Shown here in pieces: positions 63,771 to 64,000 of a stretch of 64,000 bases of DNA (position 1 is the stretch's first letter; each line of letters opens with the position of its first letter). The notes beneath the pieces were generated by a model. It was not told the DNA's origin. It saw only the letters and a program-made list of their open reading frames with translations, and did not search any database. Position numbers and translations under genes: made by a program. The stretch comes from Ichthyophis bannanicus (lineage: Eukaryota > Chordata > Amphibia > Gymnophiona > Ichthyophiidae), in assembly GCA_033557465.1 (NCBI GenBank), contig CM066048.1:17584305-17648304 (forward strand), read 5' to 3'.

Positions 63771-64000
63771 CCTTGTTTTAAAAAGTACACAGGTAGAGCT
63801 GGTAGTTGGCTCGTAAAAACTAGAAAAAGGAACAGGTTTATTTATTTATTTACATTTCTTATATACCGCACTATTTGCGATCAGCGCGGTTTACATAAAA
63901 CAAACAGTATCCGACAGTAAATAAATAAATAAATAAACTGTTACCATGAGAGGGTCCTCACGGTAACAGTTCCGACAAAAAAATTCTTTTGGAGAGGGGA
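63771..64000 (-). repeat. Right inverted flank of the PLE region (cut by window end)
   Basis: On the minus strand it repeats the left flank (52149-52266), interrupted by the tail insertion at 63838-63945. It contains the hairpin CTGTTACCATGAGAGG / CCTCACGGTAACAG. Its outer limit is beyond the window. Confidence 0.75.
63838..63945 (-). mobile_element. L2/SINE-type tail insertion
   Basis: Minus strand: TGTAAACCGCGCTGATCGCA, AATAGTGCGGTATATAAG and an AAAT tail. The left flank at 52200-52215 lacks it, so it is a later insertion of about 100 bp. Confidence 0.7.

Noticed and set aside
1..64000. Host protein-coding gene, CRISPR array or bacterial operon
   Set aside because: No exon-like conserved domain outside transposable elements, no regular spacer array, and the overall content is vertebrate retroelement DNA.

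Overview
This window is repetitive nuclear DNA from a vertebrate. The element mix suggests an amphibian, perhaps a caecilian, but that is inference. Elements seen are DIRS tyrosine-recombinase retrotransposons with long inverted ends, a Penelope-like element (PLE) with a GIY-YIG domain, three CR1-type LINE families, L2-type LINEs and tRNA-derived SINEs. I found no host gene, true tRNA, rRNA or CRISPR array. Almost all long reading frames belong to transposable elements, and most are broken.

Layout. Positions 1-10,500 hold scattered LINE, SINE and MITE-like relics: CR1-A pieces at 1-445, 6345-7610 and 8385-8512, a SINE at 2046-2341, and two short inverted-repeat elements. DIRS-A (10,680-15,722) keeps gag but no polymerase or recombinase. 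A long CR1-A element lies on the minus strand (about 16,155-22,340). Its esterase-type ORF1 is intact; its ORF2 is cut by a DIRS end fragment, a CR1-B copy and a very short LINE tail. DIRS-B (22,550-28,466) is a full-length, mutated element. A foldback pair with PLE-like ends lies at 28,600-29,990. At 32,385-35,490 a CR1-B element contains a CR1-C fragment, which itself contains another CR1-B fragment and a SINE. Positions 35,490-38,100 hold satellites and a GC-rich foldback. DIRS-C (minus, to 44,027) is split by a nearly complete CR1-A ORF2 (39,296-42,494). DIRS-D (45,599-51,260) sits inside an L2 reverse-transcriptase gene. From 52,149 to the window end, a PLE with direct pLTRs and inverted outer flanks is split by DIRS-E (55,242-61,018), the best preserved DIRS copy.

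How the parts work together. In the complete DIRS copies the order is: left inverted repeat, gag, reverse transcriptase, RNase H, Dam-like methyltransferase, tyrosine recombinase, internal complementary region (ICR), right inverted repeat. The ICR is complementary to both element ends joined, as expected for DIRS replication through a circular intermediate. The recombinase frame overlaps the RNase H/methyltransferase frame. In copies B, D and E the gag stop sits in a YTT-TGA-C context, with pol in the +1 frame in B and D. The PLE direct repeats each carry a hammerhead-ribozyme-like motif on the PLE sense strand.

The most interesting signals are the shared gag stop/+1 context, the palindrome kept at one place in the DIRS ends while its sequence changes, the paired hammerhead motifs, the long overlapping recombinase frame, and several LINE-tail insertions of only about 50-100 bp.
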